Positions 1 to 9,210 of a stretch of DNA of 64,000 nt are shown in pieces. The stretch covers positions 248,001-312,000 of the forward strand of contig WYCU01000001.1 in assembly GCA_016617495.1 (NCBI GenBank), written 5' to 3'. The notes under the pieces were generated by a model that was given only the letters and a program-made list of their open reading frames with translations, was not told the DNA's origin and made no database searches. A program made the translations under genes and the position numbers. The stretch comes from Azonexaceae bacterium s22. Lineage in GTDB: Bacteria > Pseudomonadota > Gammaproteobacteria > Burkholderiales > Rhodocyclaceae. Position 1 is the stretch's first letter. Every line of letters starts with the position of its first letter.

Positions 1-1
1 C

Positions 2-379
<378 letters not shown>

Positions 380-434
380 CGAACCTTCATTCCCGATTTT
401 TCAGGTAACGCACACATAAAAGAAGCGAGGAGAC

Positions 435-2042
435 ATGACCATCCTGAAATCCCCCCTCAACCCGCGCAGCGCGGACTTCCAGGCCAATGCCTCGGCCATG
501 CGCACGCTGGTGGACGACCTGCACGACAAGGTCGAGAAAATCGCCCTCGGCGGCCCCGAGGCGGCGCGGCAGAAGCATCTGGCGCGCGGCAAATTGCTGC
601 CCCGCGAGCGCGTCAATGGCCTGCTCGACCCCGGCACGCCCTTCCTCGAAATCGGCCAGTTCGCCGCTTACGGCATGTATGGCGGCGATGTCCCGGCCGC
701 CTCAGTGATCGCCGGCATTGGCCGCGTCCATGGCGTCGAGTGCATGGTGGTGGCCAATGATGCGACGGTGAAAGGCGGCACGTATTACCCGTTGACCGTA
801 AAAAAGCACCTGCGCGCCCAGGAAATCGCGCTGGAAAACCGCCTGCCCTGCGTTTATCTCGTCGATTCCGGCGGTGCTTTCCTGCCCATGCAGGATGAGG
901 TCTTCCCGGACAAGGAACACTTTGGCCGCATTTTCTTCAACCAGGCCAATCTCTCGGCCAAGGGCATTCCGCAGATCGCAGCGGTGATGGGCTCGTGCAC
1001 GGCGGGCGGCGCTTACGTGCCGGCGATGTGCGATGAGTCGATCATCGTCAAGAACCAAGGCACCATCTTCCTCGGCGGCCCGCCGCTGGTGAAGGCGGCA
1101 ACCGGCGAAGTGGTCAGCGCCGAAGACCTCGGCGGGGCCGACGTGCATACGCGCATTTCCGGGGTTGCCGACCATCTCGCGGAAAACGACGCGCACGCGC
1201 TGGCGATTGCCCGGCGCATCGTCAAGGATCTCAACTGGCAAAAACAGCCACCGGTCAGCCTCACCGTCCCCGTCGAGCCGCGCTACGCCACCGATGAACT
1301 CTACGGCGTGATCCCGACTGACGCGAAAAAGCCCTTCGACGTGCGCGAAATCATCGCCCGCATTGTTGATGGCTCCGACTTTGACGAATTCAAGGCGCGC
1401 TACGGCAACACCCTGGTCTGCGGCTTTGCCCGCATCTACGGCTACCCGGTGGGGATCGTTGCCAATAACGGCATTTTGTTCAGCGAATCGGCGCAAAAAG
1501 GCGCGCATTTCATCGAACTCTGCGCCCAGCGCGGCATCCCGCTCGTCTTTTTGCAGAACATCACCGGCTTCATGGTCGGCAAGAAATACGAAAACGGCGG
1601 CATCGCCCGCGACGGGGCCAAGATGGTCACCGCAGTCGCCACCGCCAAGGTACCGAAATTCACCGTCGTCATCGGCGGCAGCTTTGGCGCGGGCAACTAC
1701 GGCATGTGTGGCCGCGCCTACTCGCCGCGCTTCCTGTGGATGTGGCCGAACGCGCGCATCTCGGTGATGGGTGGCGAACAAGCCGCTGGCGTACTCGCCA
1801 CCGTCAAGCGCGACGGCCTCGAAGCCACCGGCAAAACCTGGAGCGCCGAGGAAGAAGCCGCCTTCAAAGCCCCGATCCGCGAGCAATACGAAACCCAGGG
1901 CCACCCCTATTACGCCTCCGCGCGCCTGTGGGACGACGGCATCATTGACCCGGCGGATACGCGGCGGGTGTTGGGCCTGGGACTGTCGGCGGCGATGAAC
2001 GCGCCAGCGGAAGAAACGAAGTTCGGCGTCTTCCGGATGTAA
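435..2042 (+). CDS. liuB: 3-methylcrotonyl-CoA carboxylase, carboxyltransferase (beta) subunit
   Basis: 535 residues, full length for acyl-CoA carboxylase beta subunits of the methylcrotonyl/geranyl-CoA class. It transfers the carboxyl group from biotin to 3-methylcrotonyl-CoA, giving 3-methylglutaconyl-CoA in leucine/isovalerate catabolism (cytosol). The crotonase-like carboxyltransferase fold shows the family blocks '[16 protein letters not shown]', '[13 protein letters not shown]' and the Gly-rich '[19 protein letters not shown]' near the C-terminus. The start is ATG at 435 after GCGAGGAGA. The partner biotin subunit is at 4645-6645. About 1 kb of repeat sequence separates this gene from the next one of the pathway. 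A geranyl-CoA carboxylase (AtuC) is the main alternative, but HMG-CoA lyase downstream favours leucine degradation. Confidence 0.92.
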   Translation: MTILKSPLNPRSADFQANASAMRTLVDDLHDKVEKIALGGPEAARQKHLARGKLLPRERVNGLLDPGTPFLEIGQFAAYGMYGGDVPAASVIAGIGRVHGVECMVVANDATVKGGTYYPLTVKKHLRAQEIALENRLPCVYLVDSGGAFLPMQDEVFPDKEHFGRIFFNQANLSAKGIPQIAAVMGSCTAGGAYVPAMCDESIIVKNQGTIFLGGPPLVKAATGEVVSAEDLGGADVHTRISGVADHLAENDAHALAIARRIVKDLNWQKQPPVSLTVPVEPRYATDELYGVIPTDAKKPFDVREIIARIVDGSDFDEFKARYGNTLVCGFARIYGYPVGIVANNGILFSESAQKGAHFIELCAQRGIPLVFLQNITGFMVGKKYENGGIARDGAKMVTAVATAKVPKFTVVIGGSFGAGNYGMCGRAYSPRFLWMWPNARISVMGGEQAAGVLATVKRDGLEATGKTWSAEEEAAFKAPIREQYETQGHPYYASARLWDDGIIDPADTRRVLGLGLSAAMNAPAEETKFGVFRM

Positions 2043-3055
2043 TGCCGTGCGGGATAGGCGTTTATCGGACTACCGGATGCGGCTTTCGGCGCATGAGGCA
2101 TGGGTAATGGCAGATCATTTGGCTCGGGAATCGGCATCTGGCACGTGGGTGGGGTTTGTTTCTTTACCGCTGGTTTCCACCGCTGACCGGGGGGCGTGGC
2201 TTGTTGATTCGCAGTTGGTTGCCACGCTGCCGCTACAGGCGTGGTCTTTTGATTTGCCTCTGCTATCCGCGCCTGACGCGCGGGCGTACTTTTTCTTGCT
2301 TCGCCAAGAAAAAGTAGCCAAAAAGAAGGCGACCCCAGGTTTTGCGCCCGGCGATGCCGGGTTCCCTGCGCTACTCGAGGGACCGGGCGGCTGGCTAAAC
2401 TCGCCTTCGGCTCAAACAACGCCAGCCGACTGCCCCCGGCCCCTCTGCGTTGCTCGGCGCGACACATGGGGACCCGGAAAGGCGTCGCAGCGTATCAGGC
2501 AGAGCAAAAGTGGAAATTGTCGCGGTCGACCCGAAAAAACGGGCAAAAACCAAAGTCACTCCGCAGAACAACCCACCAAAAGCCAAAATTTCTCTACAAG
2601 CTTTTCGCCCGCGACGCCTTTCCGGGCCCCTTGCGAGGCGCTGAGCAGCGCAGGGAAATCGGGGGATTTCGGCTCGCATTGTTTGAGGCGAAGCCGAGTT
2701 CATGCGAGCCGCCCGGTTTCCCGAGCAGCGCAAGGCACCGGGCTTTGCCCGGCGCCGACCCAGGGGTCGCCTTTTCTTTGGCTACTTTCTTTTGGCGAAG
2801 CAAAAGAAAGTACGCCCGCGCGTCAGGCGCGGAAAACAGCGGTAAGTCAACAAACCACGCCTGTCGCAAAGGCAAGGAAACCAACGGTAACTGATCCATC
2901 CACGCCCACCGCAGAGCCAAGGAAGCCAGCAGTGGATCGAGGCCCCACGCCCCCAACTCCACCAAGAGAACAAACAACCCCCGAATCCCCCAAAAAATCC
3001 ACCCGCGGCAAAAAACCAGCGGCAATGCCCAGCAAACCCGCATAGGAGACAAAAA
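2043..3055. repeat. Non-coding repeat region splitting the liu cluster: two long inverted arms
   Basis: About 1 kb without a credible gene. Bases about 2175-2497 and about 2598-2930 are degenerate inverted copies of each other. Shared landmarks, read on the + strand on the left and on the complement on the right, are CCGCGCCTGACGCGCGGGCG, then a hairpin built from GTACTTTCTTTTGCTTCGCC and its near complement, then AAGGCGACCCC, and further in GACCCGGAAAGGCGTCGC. The open centre (about 2498-2597) holds one copy of the dispersed GTCGAC repeat. The arms resemble intergenic hairpin repeats that are common in beta- and gammaproteobacteria (recognised from memory, not searched). Long open frames across it are low-complexity translations of the repeats. 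Confidence 0.8.
2516..2549 (+). repeat. Dispersed GTCGAC repeat, copy 1
   Basis: Near-consensus copy: ATTGTCGCGGTCGACC then an A-run and CGGGCAAAA. This is the only copy wholly outside a gene; it sits in the centre of the long inverted repeat. Confidence 0.85.
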
Positions 3056-3841
3056 ATGACCTTCCAAGCGCTGGAAATCGAATTGAATGGCGCGGCCGCA
3101 ACGATCTGGATGAACCGCCCGGACTTGCACAATGCCTTCGACGAAACGCTGATCGCCGAACTCACCGCCGCCTGTGTCGCGCTGAATGACGACAAGGACG
3201 TGCGCGTCGTCATCCTCGCCGGGCGCGGCAAGAGCTTCTCGGCCGGGGCCGACCTGAACTGGATGAGGCGCGCGGCCAACAACGGCATCGACGACAACCT
3301 CAACGACGCCCGGGCGCTGGCCCACATGTTGCGCACCCTGGCCGAGATGAAGAAGCCGACCCTCGCCCGCGTCCAGGGCGCCGCGCTGGGTGGGGGCATG
3401 GGCCTGGCTGCCGCCTGCGATATCGTCGTCGCGTCGACCAAGGCGGTGTTCGCGACATCGGAAGTCCGCTTCGGCATCATTCCATCGGCGATTTCGCCTT
3501 ATGTGCTGCGCGCCATCGGCGCCCGGCAAGCGACCCGCTATTTCCAGAGCGCCGAACGCATCGACGCCCATCATGCCCGTCAGCTTGGGCTGGTCCATGA
3601 AACCGTCGATCCGGAGCATCTGGATGCCAAGGTGCAGGAGATCGTCGCCGCGCTGTTGCAAGGCGGACCGCTCGCCCAGGCCGCAGCCAAGGATTTGATC
3701 CGCGCCGTGGACGGCCAACCGGTGAATGAAACCCTGGTCGAGGAAACCGCCCACCGCATCGCCTACCTGCGCGCCACGCCGGAAGCCCGCGAAGGCATTT
3801 CCGCCTTCCTTGAGAAGCGTGCGCCGAACTGGACTGCGTGA
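3056..3841 (+). CDS. liuC: Methylglutaconyl-CoA hydratase (enoyl-CoA hydratase/isomerase family)
   Basis: 261 residues, crotonase fold. It hydrates 3-methylglutaconyl-CoA to HMG-CoA, the step between methylcrotonyl-CoA carboxylase and HMG-CoA lyase, both encoded nearby. Visible features: oxyanion-hole segment 'KSFSAGADLNWMRR' (about residues 59-72), 'GAALGGGMGLAAACDIVVA' (about 106-124) and a catalytic-Glu region 'SEVRFGIIPSAISPYVLRAIG'. The SAGADLNWM and GIIPATISPYV-like blocks are typical of gamma-carboxygeranoyl/methylglutaconyl-CoA hydratases rather than general FadB-type hydratases. ATG follows AGGAGACAAAAA. It overlaps or abuts the next hydratase gene. Confidence 0.88.
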   Translation: MTFQALEIELNGAAATIWMNRPDLHNAFDETLIAELTAACVALNDDKDVRVVILAGRGKSFSAGADLNWMRRAANNGIDDNLNDARALAHMLRTLAEMKKPTLARVQGAALGGGMGLAAACDIVVASTKAVFATSEVRFGIIPSAISPYVLRAIGARQATRYFQSAERIDAHHARQLGLVHETVDPEHLDAKVQEIVAALLQGGPLAQAAAKDLIRAVDGQPVNETLVEETAHRIAYLRATPEAREGISAFLEKRAPNWTA

Positions 3842-3852
3842 AAGCCTGCGCC

Positions 3853-4626
3853 ATGACCGTCGCCCTCTACGAAAAGCGTGATCGCATTGCCTACATCACG
3901 CTGAATCGGCCGGATGCGCTGAATGCCCTCGACGATGCGATGAACGCGGCGCTGGAAGCGATCTGGCGGGATTTCGAGCGCGATGAATCCGTCGACGTCG
4001 CCATTCTGACCGGTCACGGCAAGGCCTTCTGCGCTGGCGCTGACTTGAAGACCTTTATCCCGAAATGGGAGAAAGCCTCGCTGCTCGATGCCCACAACAA
4101 CCGGAAGCACGGGATTGGCGGCGGCCTGACACGGGGTCAGCACCGGATCAGCAAACCGGTCATCTGCGCCATCAACGGCCACGCCATTGGCGGCGGCTTC
4201 GAACTGGCCTTGGCCTGCGACATCCGGATTGCGGCCGAAAACCCCAAATTCGGCGTTTTCGAAGTGCGTCAGGGCCTGCATCAGGGCGATGGCGGCCTGG
4301 TGCGCCTGCTCGCCATCGCCGGCATGGCGGTGGCGCTCGAACTCACCCTTACCGGACGCGAAGTATTGGCGGACGAAGCGTTACGTCTCGGTCTGGTCAA
4401 TCGCGTCGTGCCCGCCGATGAGGTCATGGCCACCGCCGAAAGCTACGCCCGGATGATTCTCAACAACAGCCAGCGCGCCATCCGCTCGGCCAAGGAGACG
4501 CTGCACGATCTCGTTGGGCGGGAGCTGGACGATGCGCTGCGTTTGGAAAACCTCAACGCCTACGCGGCTGATTTCGACGAGGTCCGGGTACGCCTGGAAC
4601 GTTTTTTCAACCGAACAAAACAATAA
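3853..4626 (+). CDS. Enoyl-CoA hydratase/isomerase family protein
   Basis: Second crotonase of the cluster (257 residues from ATG 3853; a GTG at 3838 overlapping the upstream stop is an alternative start). The N-terminus 'ALYEKRDRIAYITLNRPDALNAL', the oxyanion loop 'KAFCAGADLKTF' and 'GHAIGGGFELALACDIRIAAE' are standard. The catalytic segment reads 'GVFEVRQGLHQGDGGLVRL'. It probably handles a short-chain enoyl-CoA of the same or a related acyl-CoA pathway; the exact substrate cannot be read. It lies directly between the methylglutaconyl-CoA hydratase gene and the carboxylase alpha subunit gene (18-nt gap), so the three are almost certainly one transcript. Confidence 0.82.
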   Translation: MTVALYEKRDRIAYITLNRPDALNALDDAMNAALEAIWRDFERDESVDVAILTGHGKAFCAGADLKTFIPKWEKASLLDAHNNRKHGIGGGLTRGQHRISKPVICAINGHAIGGGFELALACDIRIAAENPKFGVFEVRQGLHQGDGGLVRLLAIAGMAVALELTLTGREVLADEALRLGLVNRVVPADEVMATAESYARMILNNSQRAIRSAKETLHDLVGRELDDALRLENLNAYAADFDEVRVRLERFFNRTKQ

Positions 4627-4644
4627 TCAAAGGACGAGACAAGC

Positions 4645-6645
4645 ATGTTTAACAAGATTCTGATCGCCAACCGCGGAGAAATCGCCTGCCGCGTCATCAA
4701 GACGGCTCGCCGCATGGGTATCCGCACCGTCGCCGTTTATTCCGAAGCCGATGCCAATGCCCGCCATGTCCGCCTCGCCGACGAGGCCGTGCTGCTCGGC
4801 CCGGCGGCGGCGCGCGAATCTTATCTGGTCGCCGACAAGATCATCGACGCCTGCAAACGTACCGGCGCGCAGGCGGTGCACCCCGGTTATGGTTTCCTGT
4901 CCGAAAACGAGGAGTTCGCGGAAGCGCTGGCCGCCAACGGCATCGCCTTCATCGGCCCGCCGGCATCGGCGATTCGCGCGATGGGCTCGAAGTCTGAAGC
5001 CAAGAAACTGATGGGCGCGGCCCATGTGCCGCTGACGCCGGGCTACCACGGCGACGATCAGACGCCCGCCCTGCTCCACGCCGAGGCCGACAAGATCGGC
5101 TACCCGGTGCTCATCAAGGCGGCGGCCGGCGGTGGCGGCAAGGGCATGCGCCTCGTCGAGAAATCCGAGGATTTCCCCGACGCCCTGGCCTCCTGCAAGC
5201 GCGAAGCGATTTCCAGCTTTGGCGACGACCATGTGCTGATCGAGAAGTACATCACCAAGCCGCGCCATATCGAAATCCAGGTCTTCGCCGATACGCACGG
5301 CAACTGCGTTTATCTCTTCGAGCGCGACTGTTCGGTGCAGCGCCGCCATCAAAAGGTGCTGGAAGAAGCGCCCGCCCCGGGCATGACCGAGGCGCGCCGC
5401 CGCGAAATGGGTGAGGCCGCCGTGGCGGCGGCCAAGGCGGTCGGCTATGTCGGCGCGGGCACCGTTGAATTCATTGCCAATCAGGACGGCACCTTCTATT
5501 TCATGGAGATGAACACCCGCCTGCAAGTCGAGCATCCGGTCACGGAAATGATTACCGGGCAAGACCTCGTGGAATGGCAATTGCGCGTCGCCGCCGGCCA
5601 GCCGCTGCCACTGCGTCAGGAACAACTGGAGATTCGCGGCCATGCGCTGGAAGCGCGCATTTACGCCGAGGATGCCAACAAGGGCTTCCTGCCCGCCACC
5701 GGCCGCCTGATCCGCCTCGCACCGCCGGCCGAATCGCTGAACGTACGCGTCGACACCGGCGTCGAGGAAGGCGACGAGATCACGCCTTTCTACGACCCGA
5801 TGATCGCCAAGCTCATCGTCTGGGACGAAACCCGCGACGGCGCGCTGGCGCGCATGCGCAAGGCGCTGGCCGATTATCAGGTCGCCGGGCTGACGACCAA
5901 TATCGACTTCCTCTCCCGTCTCGTCGCCTGCCCGGCCTTCGCCGGGGCCGACCTCGATACCGGCCTGATCGAGCGCCAGCGGGAATTCCTCTTCCCGGCG
6001 ATCCAGCCGGCGCCGCGCGATGCCCTGCTCGTGGCCACCGTCGGCGAACTGCTCTGGGAACAGCACGAAGCCAAGGCCGCCGCCCGGCAGAGCGGCGATC
6101 CGCACTCGCCCTGGCATGCCCGCGACGGCTGGCGCATGAACCTCTCGGCGGCGCGCACGATCAGCTTCAAGGATGGCGAAACCCTCGTCGACGTCCAGGT
6201 GCGCTACCGCCGCGACCATTGGGAAATCAGCCTCGCGGGCCAGCCGAGCATGGCGCGCGGGAAAAAGCTCGACGGCGACCATTTTGCCGTGGAACTCGAC
6301 GACCGCCGCCTGATTGCCTCGGTTGTCGCGGTCGACGACAAAAGAAGCGTGTTTTTGCAGGGCGCCACCTACACCCTGCTGCGCGACGACCCGCTGCATC
6401 GCGTCGATGCCGGCGACAGCCACGGCGGCGGCCTGACGGCACCGATGCCCGGCAAGGTCGTTGCACTGCTCGCCCAGCCCGGCCAGAAAGTGGAAAAAGG
6501 CACGCCCCTGCTCATTGTCGAGGCCATGAAAATGGAACACACCATCACGGCCCCGGCGGCGGGAACGGTCAAAGCCTTCTGCTATGCCGCCGGCGAACAG
6601 GTGACCGATGGCGCCCTGCTGCTTGAATTCGAGGGGCAGGACTGA
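4645..6645 (+). CDS. liuD: 3-methylcrotonyl-CoA carboxylase, biotin-containing (alpha) subunit
   Basis: 666 residues. The N-terminal biotin carboxylase (from 'MFNKILIANRGEIACRVIKT') has the ATP-grasp Gly loop 'KAAAGGGGKGMRLV' (about 155-168) and 'EMNTRLQVEHPVTE' (about 290-303). A linker/BT region follows, and a C-terminal biotinyl domain carries EAMKMEH with the biotin acceptor Lys629. It carboxylates biotin with ATP/bicarbonate and passes the carboxyl to the beta subunit encoded at 435-2042. The ribosome site AAAGGACGAG precedes ATG 4645. A copy of the dispersed GTCGAC repeat encodes 'VVAVDDKRSVF' (about residues 560-570) in the poorly conserved linker before the biotinyl domain. Confidence 0.93.
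   Translation: MFNKILIANRGEIACRVIKTARRMGIRTVAVYSEADANARHVRLADEAVLLGPAAARESYLVADKIIDACKRTGAQAVHPGYGFLSENEEFAEALAANGIAFIGPPASAIRAMGSKSEAKKLMGAAHVPLTPGYHGDDQTPALLHAEADKIGYPVLIKAAAGGGGKGMRLVEKSEDFPDALASCKREAISSFGDDHVLIEKYITKPRHIEIQVFADTHGNCVYLFERDCSVQRRHQKVLEEAPAPGMTEARRREMGEAAVAAAKAVGYVGAGTVEFIANQDGTFYFMEMNTRLQVEHPVTEMITGQDLVEWQLRVAAGQPLPLRQEQLEIRGHALEARIYAEDANKGFLPATGRLIRLAPPAESLNVRVDTGVEEGDEITPFYDPMIAKLIVWDETRDGALARMRKALADYQVAGLTTNIDFLSRLVACPAFAGADLDTGLIERQREFLFPAIQPAPRDALLVATVGELLWEQHEAKAAARQSGDPHSPWHARDGWRMNLSAARTISFKDGETLVDVQVRYRRDHWEISLAGQPSMARGKKLDGDHFAVELDDRRLIASVVAVDDKRSVFLQGATYTLLRDDPLHRVDAGDSHGGGLTAPMPGKVVALLAQPGQKVEKGTPLLIVEAMKMEHTITAPAAGTVKAFCYAAGEQVTDGALLLEFEGQD
6323..6356 (+). repeat. 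Dispersed GTCGAC repeat, copy 2 (in liuD)
   Basis: GTTGTCGCGGTCGAC intact, tail diverged (ACAAAAGAAGCGTGTTTTT). Read as VVAVDDKRSVF in the linker before the biotinyl domain. Confidence 0.75.
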
Positions 6646-6663
6646 ACCGGCGCCACTGCACGA

Positions 6664-6867
6664 CTAACCCTGATGATCCTCTTCGTCCAATGCCTGGAGC
6701 CACCACAGCAAGTCGCTGCCCTGCAAGGGCATCGGCACGATGTGGTTCTTGTCCCATTTGAATACCGGACCGAAGGGCACGTAACGCGCCATCACCTCGC
6801 CTCGACCCGTTACCCCGAAGAACGGCACGCCCAGGCGGACGGCACTGCGGATTTGATTATCGGTCAT
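6664..6867 (-). CDS. Small conserved-looking hypothetical protein (67 aa)
   Basis: 67 residues from ATG at 6867 ('[19 protein letters not shown]'), an antisense island between liuD and liuE. It contains '[20 protein letters not shown]' and an acidic C-terminus (ALDEEDHQG). There is no signal peptide or membrane segment. The codon composition reads like a real gene and the protein is balanced rather than low-complexity, but I do not recognise a family. The opposite-strand frame over the same bases is poorer. Function unknown. Confidence 0.55.
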   Translation of the reverse strand: MTDNQIRSAVRLGVPFFGVTGRGEVMARYVPFGPVFKWDKNHIVPMPLQGSDLLWWLQALDEEDHQG

Positions 6868-6967
6868 GGTCAACGCCTCCGTGTTCCGGCAATGTTGCCA
6901 AGGACACGCTACGCCCCCCGCCCGGCTTACGCAAGCCACCCATCACATCCTCCGAGGAGTGTTCCCC

Positions 6968-7876
6968 ATGTCTCTGCCCGCCCACGTCAAAATCGTTGAA
7001 GTCGGCCCGCGTGACGGCCTCCAGAACGAAAAACAGGTCGTGCCGACCGAAACCAAGATCGCATTGATCGAGCGCCTGGCCGATGCCGGTGTGCCCGTCA
7101 TCGAAGCGACTTCTTTCGTTTCGCCCAAATGGGTCCCGCAAATGGGCGACAACAGCGCCGTGCTCGCTGGCATTCGGCGGCGCACGGGGGTCACCTACAC
7201 CGCCCTGACCCCCAACCTGCAGGGTTTCGACGGCGCCGTCGCGGCCCGAGCGGATGAAGTCGCTATCTTTGCCGCTGCGTCGGAAGCCTTCTCGAAAAAG
7301 AACATCAACTGCACCATTGCCGAAAGCCTCAAGCGCTTCGAGCCCATCGTCTCGGCGGCTTCGGCCCTGGAGATCCCGGTGCGTGGCTACGTCTCCTGCG
7401 TGGTCGGCTGCCCCTATGAAGGCCCGGTTGCCTCGGAAAAAACCGCGGAAGTCGCACGCACCCTGTTTGAAATGGGCTGCTACGAGGTCTCGCTCGGCGA
7501 CACCATCGGCGTCGGCAATCCCTCCAGCGTGCGGCGCATGATCGAAGCCTGCGCCCGCCATGTGCCCATCGCCCGCCTGGCCGGCCACTACCACGACACC
7601 TACGGCATGGCGATTGCCAACATTTACGCTTCGCTGCAAACCGGCATGGCCGTCTTCGATGCCTCCGTTGCCGGGCTCGGCGGCTGTCCCTACGCGCAAG
7701 GCGCCTCCGGCAACGTCGCCACCGAAGACGTGGTTTACCTCCTGGACGGACTGGGCATTGAAACCGGCATCGATCTGGCTAAACTGGCAAATGTAGGGGC
7801 ATGGATTTCCGCCGCCCTCAATCGCCCGAACGGGGCCAAATCCGGCCGGGCGCTGTGTGCCCGGAGTTCGTCTTGA
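6968..7876 (+). CDS. liuE: Hydroxymethylglutaryl-CoA lyase
   Basis: 302 residues from ATG 6968 (GAGGAG upstream); an in-frame upstream ATG at 6866 would add an unlikely 34-residue leader. It cleaves HMG-CoA to acetoacetate and acetyl-CoA, the last step of leucine degradation. Visible: N-terminal '[14 protein letters not shown]' with the metal/substrate Arg-Asp, '[13 protein letters not shown]', the '[22 protein letters not shown]' Cys-loop/metal region and '[14 protein letters not shown]' supplying His ligands, all hallmark HMGL-like TIM-barrel signatures. The stop overlaps the putative TTG start of the next gene, suggesting coupling. Confidence 0.93.
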   Translation: MSLPAHVKIVEVGPRDGLQNEKQVVPTETKIALIERLADAGVPVIEATSFVSPKWVPQMGDNSAVLAGIRRRTGVTYTALTPNLQGFDGAVAARADEVAIFAAASEAFSKKNINCTIAESLKRFEPIVSAASALEIPVRGYVSCVVGCPYEGPVASEKTAEVARTLFEMGCYEVSLGDTIGVGNPSSVRRMIEACARHVPIARLAGHYHDTYGMAIANIYASLQTGMAVFDASVAGLGGCPYAQGASGNVATEDVVYLLDGLGIETGIDLAKLANVGAWISAALNRPNGAKSGRALCARSSS

Positions 7877-8862
7877 GCTTACTTTCCGCCGTAACCGATC
7901 TTTTCCGGCCAGCAGTGCCACCGTCGCCCCGTGTGCAAGCCGCCTTTGCGCGTGTCGCTGAGTTGGTCGACCCGATGCTGCCGGCGGTTTCCGGTTACGA
8001 AAAGCATCTCGCCGGACCACTTGAACATGCCCTGGGCTATTGCGACGGCGTAATCGACGCCCTGCCTGGCCCCTTCGACATCGACCGTGCGGCCTTTTCC
8101 GCCGATCCGATGATTCACGCCTTCTTCGCTACTGCCGACGACGTCGGGCAGATGCTCGGGCGCAGCCAGGCCGTGCGCGATTTCCTCGCCGAACCGCAAT
8201 GCTGGGCAGAGGATCACTTCTACGCGCTGTTCGCCGCCCGCCGGCAGCAGAAAAATCAACTGGGCATGGCACAGCAAGGCGAGATGATCCGCAACGATGT
8301 ACCGCAGACCGTCGTCTATTTCCGCGATCAGACGCTGGTCGAACCCTGCTGCCGCCTCGAAACCACACTCGAAAGCCTGCGCGAGCGATTATTTGTCAGC
8401 CTGTTGCTGACCTTTCGCGAGCACGTCGACGCCTTGCGCGCCGAACGCGAGGGGCTGCGCACCGACGCCTCGCTTGAACGCGCGCATCTCAACATCGTGC
8501 GCGGCAAGGCACCCGGCGAGGAATTCGCGGTGCACAGCCGCCACGTGGAAGAACTTGACGCGCGCCTGCGCGAAATGGCCGATTTGTTGATGCCGGAACA
8601 GCAGCTCGCCGCCCTGTGCGCCTTTCTCAGCCGCCCGGAGCAGTCGCTGGGCCTCACACCCACCCGCATCACGATTGACCGACTCGGCATCGTCAGCGAA
8701 CAGTCGGCCGACGGCATCAACGTTCATACGCTGAATTTTCCTGAACTTCGCGGGCGCGACAAGCGTCAATACGCCATCATGCTTGCCCGCATCCCGCGCG
8801 AAGAAGCGCAGGCCGCGGTGGAAGCCGTTCGTGATCAACAACGCCGCTACATGATTATCTGA
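7873..8862 (+). CDS. Conserved hypothetical protein (329 aa), translationally coupled to liuE
   Basis: Unrecognised soluble protein, predicted mostly helical and rich in Arg, Glu and Ala, with no signal peptide or membrane segment. The most plausible start is TTG 7873, which has a GGAG seven bases upstream and overlaps the liuE stop; an ATG at 7801 in frame would overlap liuE by 76 bases. A conserved-looking core includes '[20 protein letters not shown]', '[13 protein letters not shown]' and a C-terminal '[18 protein letters not shown]'. It overlaps the following DUF1289 gene by one base pair. I cannot assign a function; position suggests co-expression with HMG-CoA lyase and the small Cys proteins. 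Confidence 0.8.
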   Translation: MSLLSAVTDLFRPAVPPSPRVQAAFARVAELVDPMLPAVSGYEKHLAGPLEHALGYCDGVIDALPGPFDIDRAAFSADPMIHAFFATADDVGQMLGRSQAVRDFLAEPQCWAEDHFYALFAARRQQKNQLGMAQQGEMIRNDVPQTVVYFRDQTLVEPCCRLETTLESLRERLFVSLLLTFREHVDALRAEREGLRTDASLERAHLNIVRGKAPGEEFAVHSRHVEELDARLREMADLLMPEQQLAALCAFLSRPEQSLGLTPTRITIDRLGIVSEQSADGINVHTLNFPELRGRDKRQYAIMLARIPREEAQAAVEAVRDQQRRYMII

Positions 8863-9050
8863 TGGTCAAATCCCCCTGCATCAACATCTGCCGCATGGAT
8901 GAGCGCACCGGCCTGTGTGTCGGCTGCCTGCGCACCATCGATGAAATTGCGGCCTGGGCACGCATGAGTGACGACGAACAACGCGCGCTGCTAGGCGCGC
9001 TGGCCCAGCGGCAGCCAAATAGCGCCGCCACGAAAGTCTCCCATGGATAA
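8862..9050 (+). CDS. DUF1289 family small Cys-rich protein
   Basis: 62 residues with the DUF1289 pattern C-x3-C-x8-C-x2-C ('[19 protein letters not shown]') followed by the '[22 protein letters not shown]' helix typical of the family. The four Cys probably bind a metal (zinc or Fe-S); the biochemical role of the family is unknown. ATG overlaps the upstream stop (TGATG) and the 3' end overlaps the next small gene by 8 bases. Confidence 0.9.
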   Translation: MVKSPCINICRMDERTGLCVGCLRTIDEIAAWARMSDDEQRALLGALAQRQPNSAATKVSHG

Positions 9051-9210
9051 CGAAGAAGACCAGTACATCTGTATCGGCGTTTGCATGGCCGACCCCGCCG
9101 GCTATTGCGTCGGTTGCGGACGGCCGCCTATCCCCGCGCCGGAGGACGTCGGCGAGCCGGCCGCAGCGCCAGACGCCGCTACCCCTGAGTCCGCCGAAAC
9201 GACGGAATGA
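9043..9210 (+). CDS. Second small DUF1289-like Cys protein (55 aa)
   Basis: Short gene, 55 residues, ATG 9043 inside the end of the DUF1289 gene, stop TGA overlapping the ATG of the MBL gene (ATGA at 9207). The N-terminal half reads '[20 protein letters not shown]', giving C-x3-C-x7-C-x2-C, nearly the same Cys spacing as the upstream DUF1289 protein, so it looks like a tandem paralogue. The C-terminal half is an acidic Ala/Pro/Glu tail. Overlaps at both ends imply translational coupling. Confidence 0.75.
   Translation: MDNEEDQYICIGVCMADPAGYCVGCGRPPIPAPEDVGEPAAAPDAATPESAETTE

Noticed and set aside
702-1904. 400-codon minus-strand open frame
   Set aside because: Antisense shadow of liuB produced by high GC codon bias.
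2047-3045. Long open frame (332 codons) between liuB and liuC
   Set aside because: It is a translation of the inverted repeat arms; both strands give similar low-complexity peptides (for example RAYFFLLRQxKVAKxKATP), there is no ribosome site, and no domain is recognisable.
4627-6540. 637-codon minus-strand open frame
   Set aside because: Antisense shadow of liuD, which has clear biotin carboxylase and biotinyl motifs; the antisense protein has no domain.
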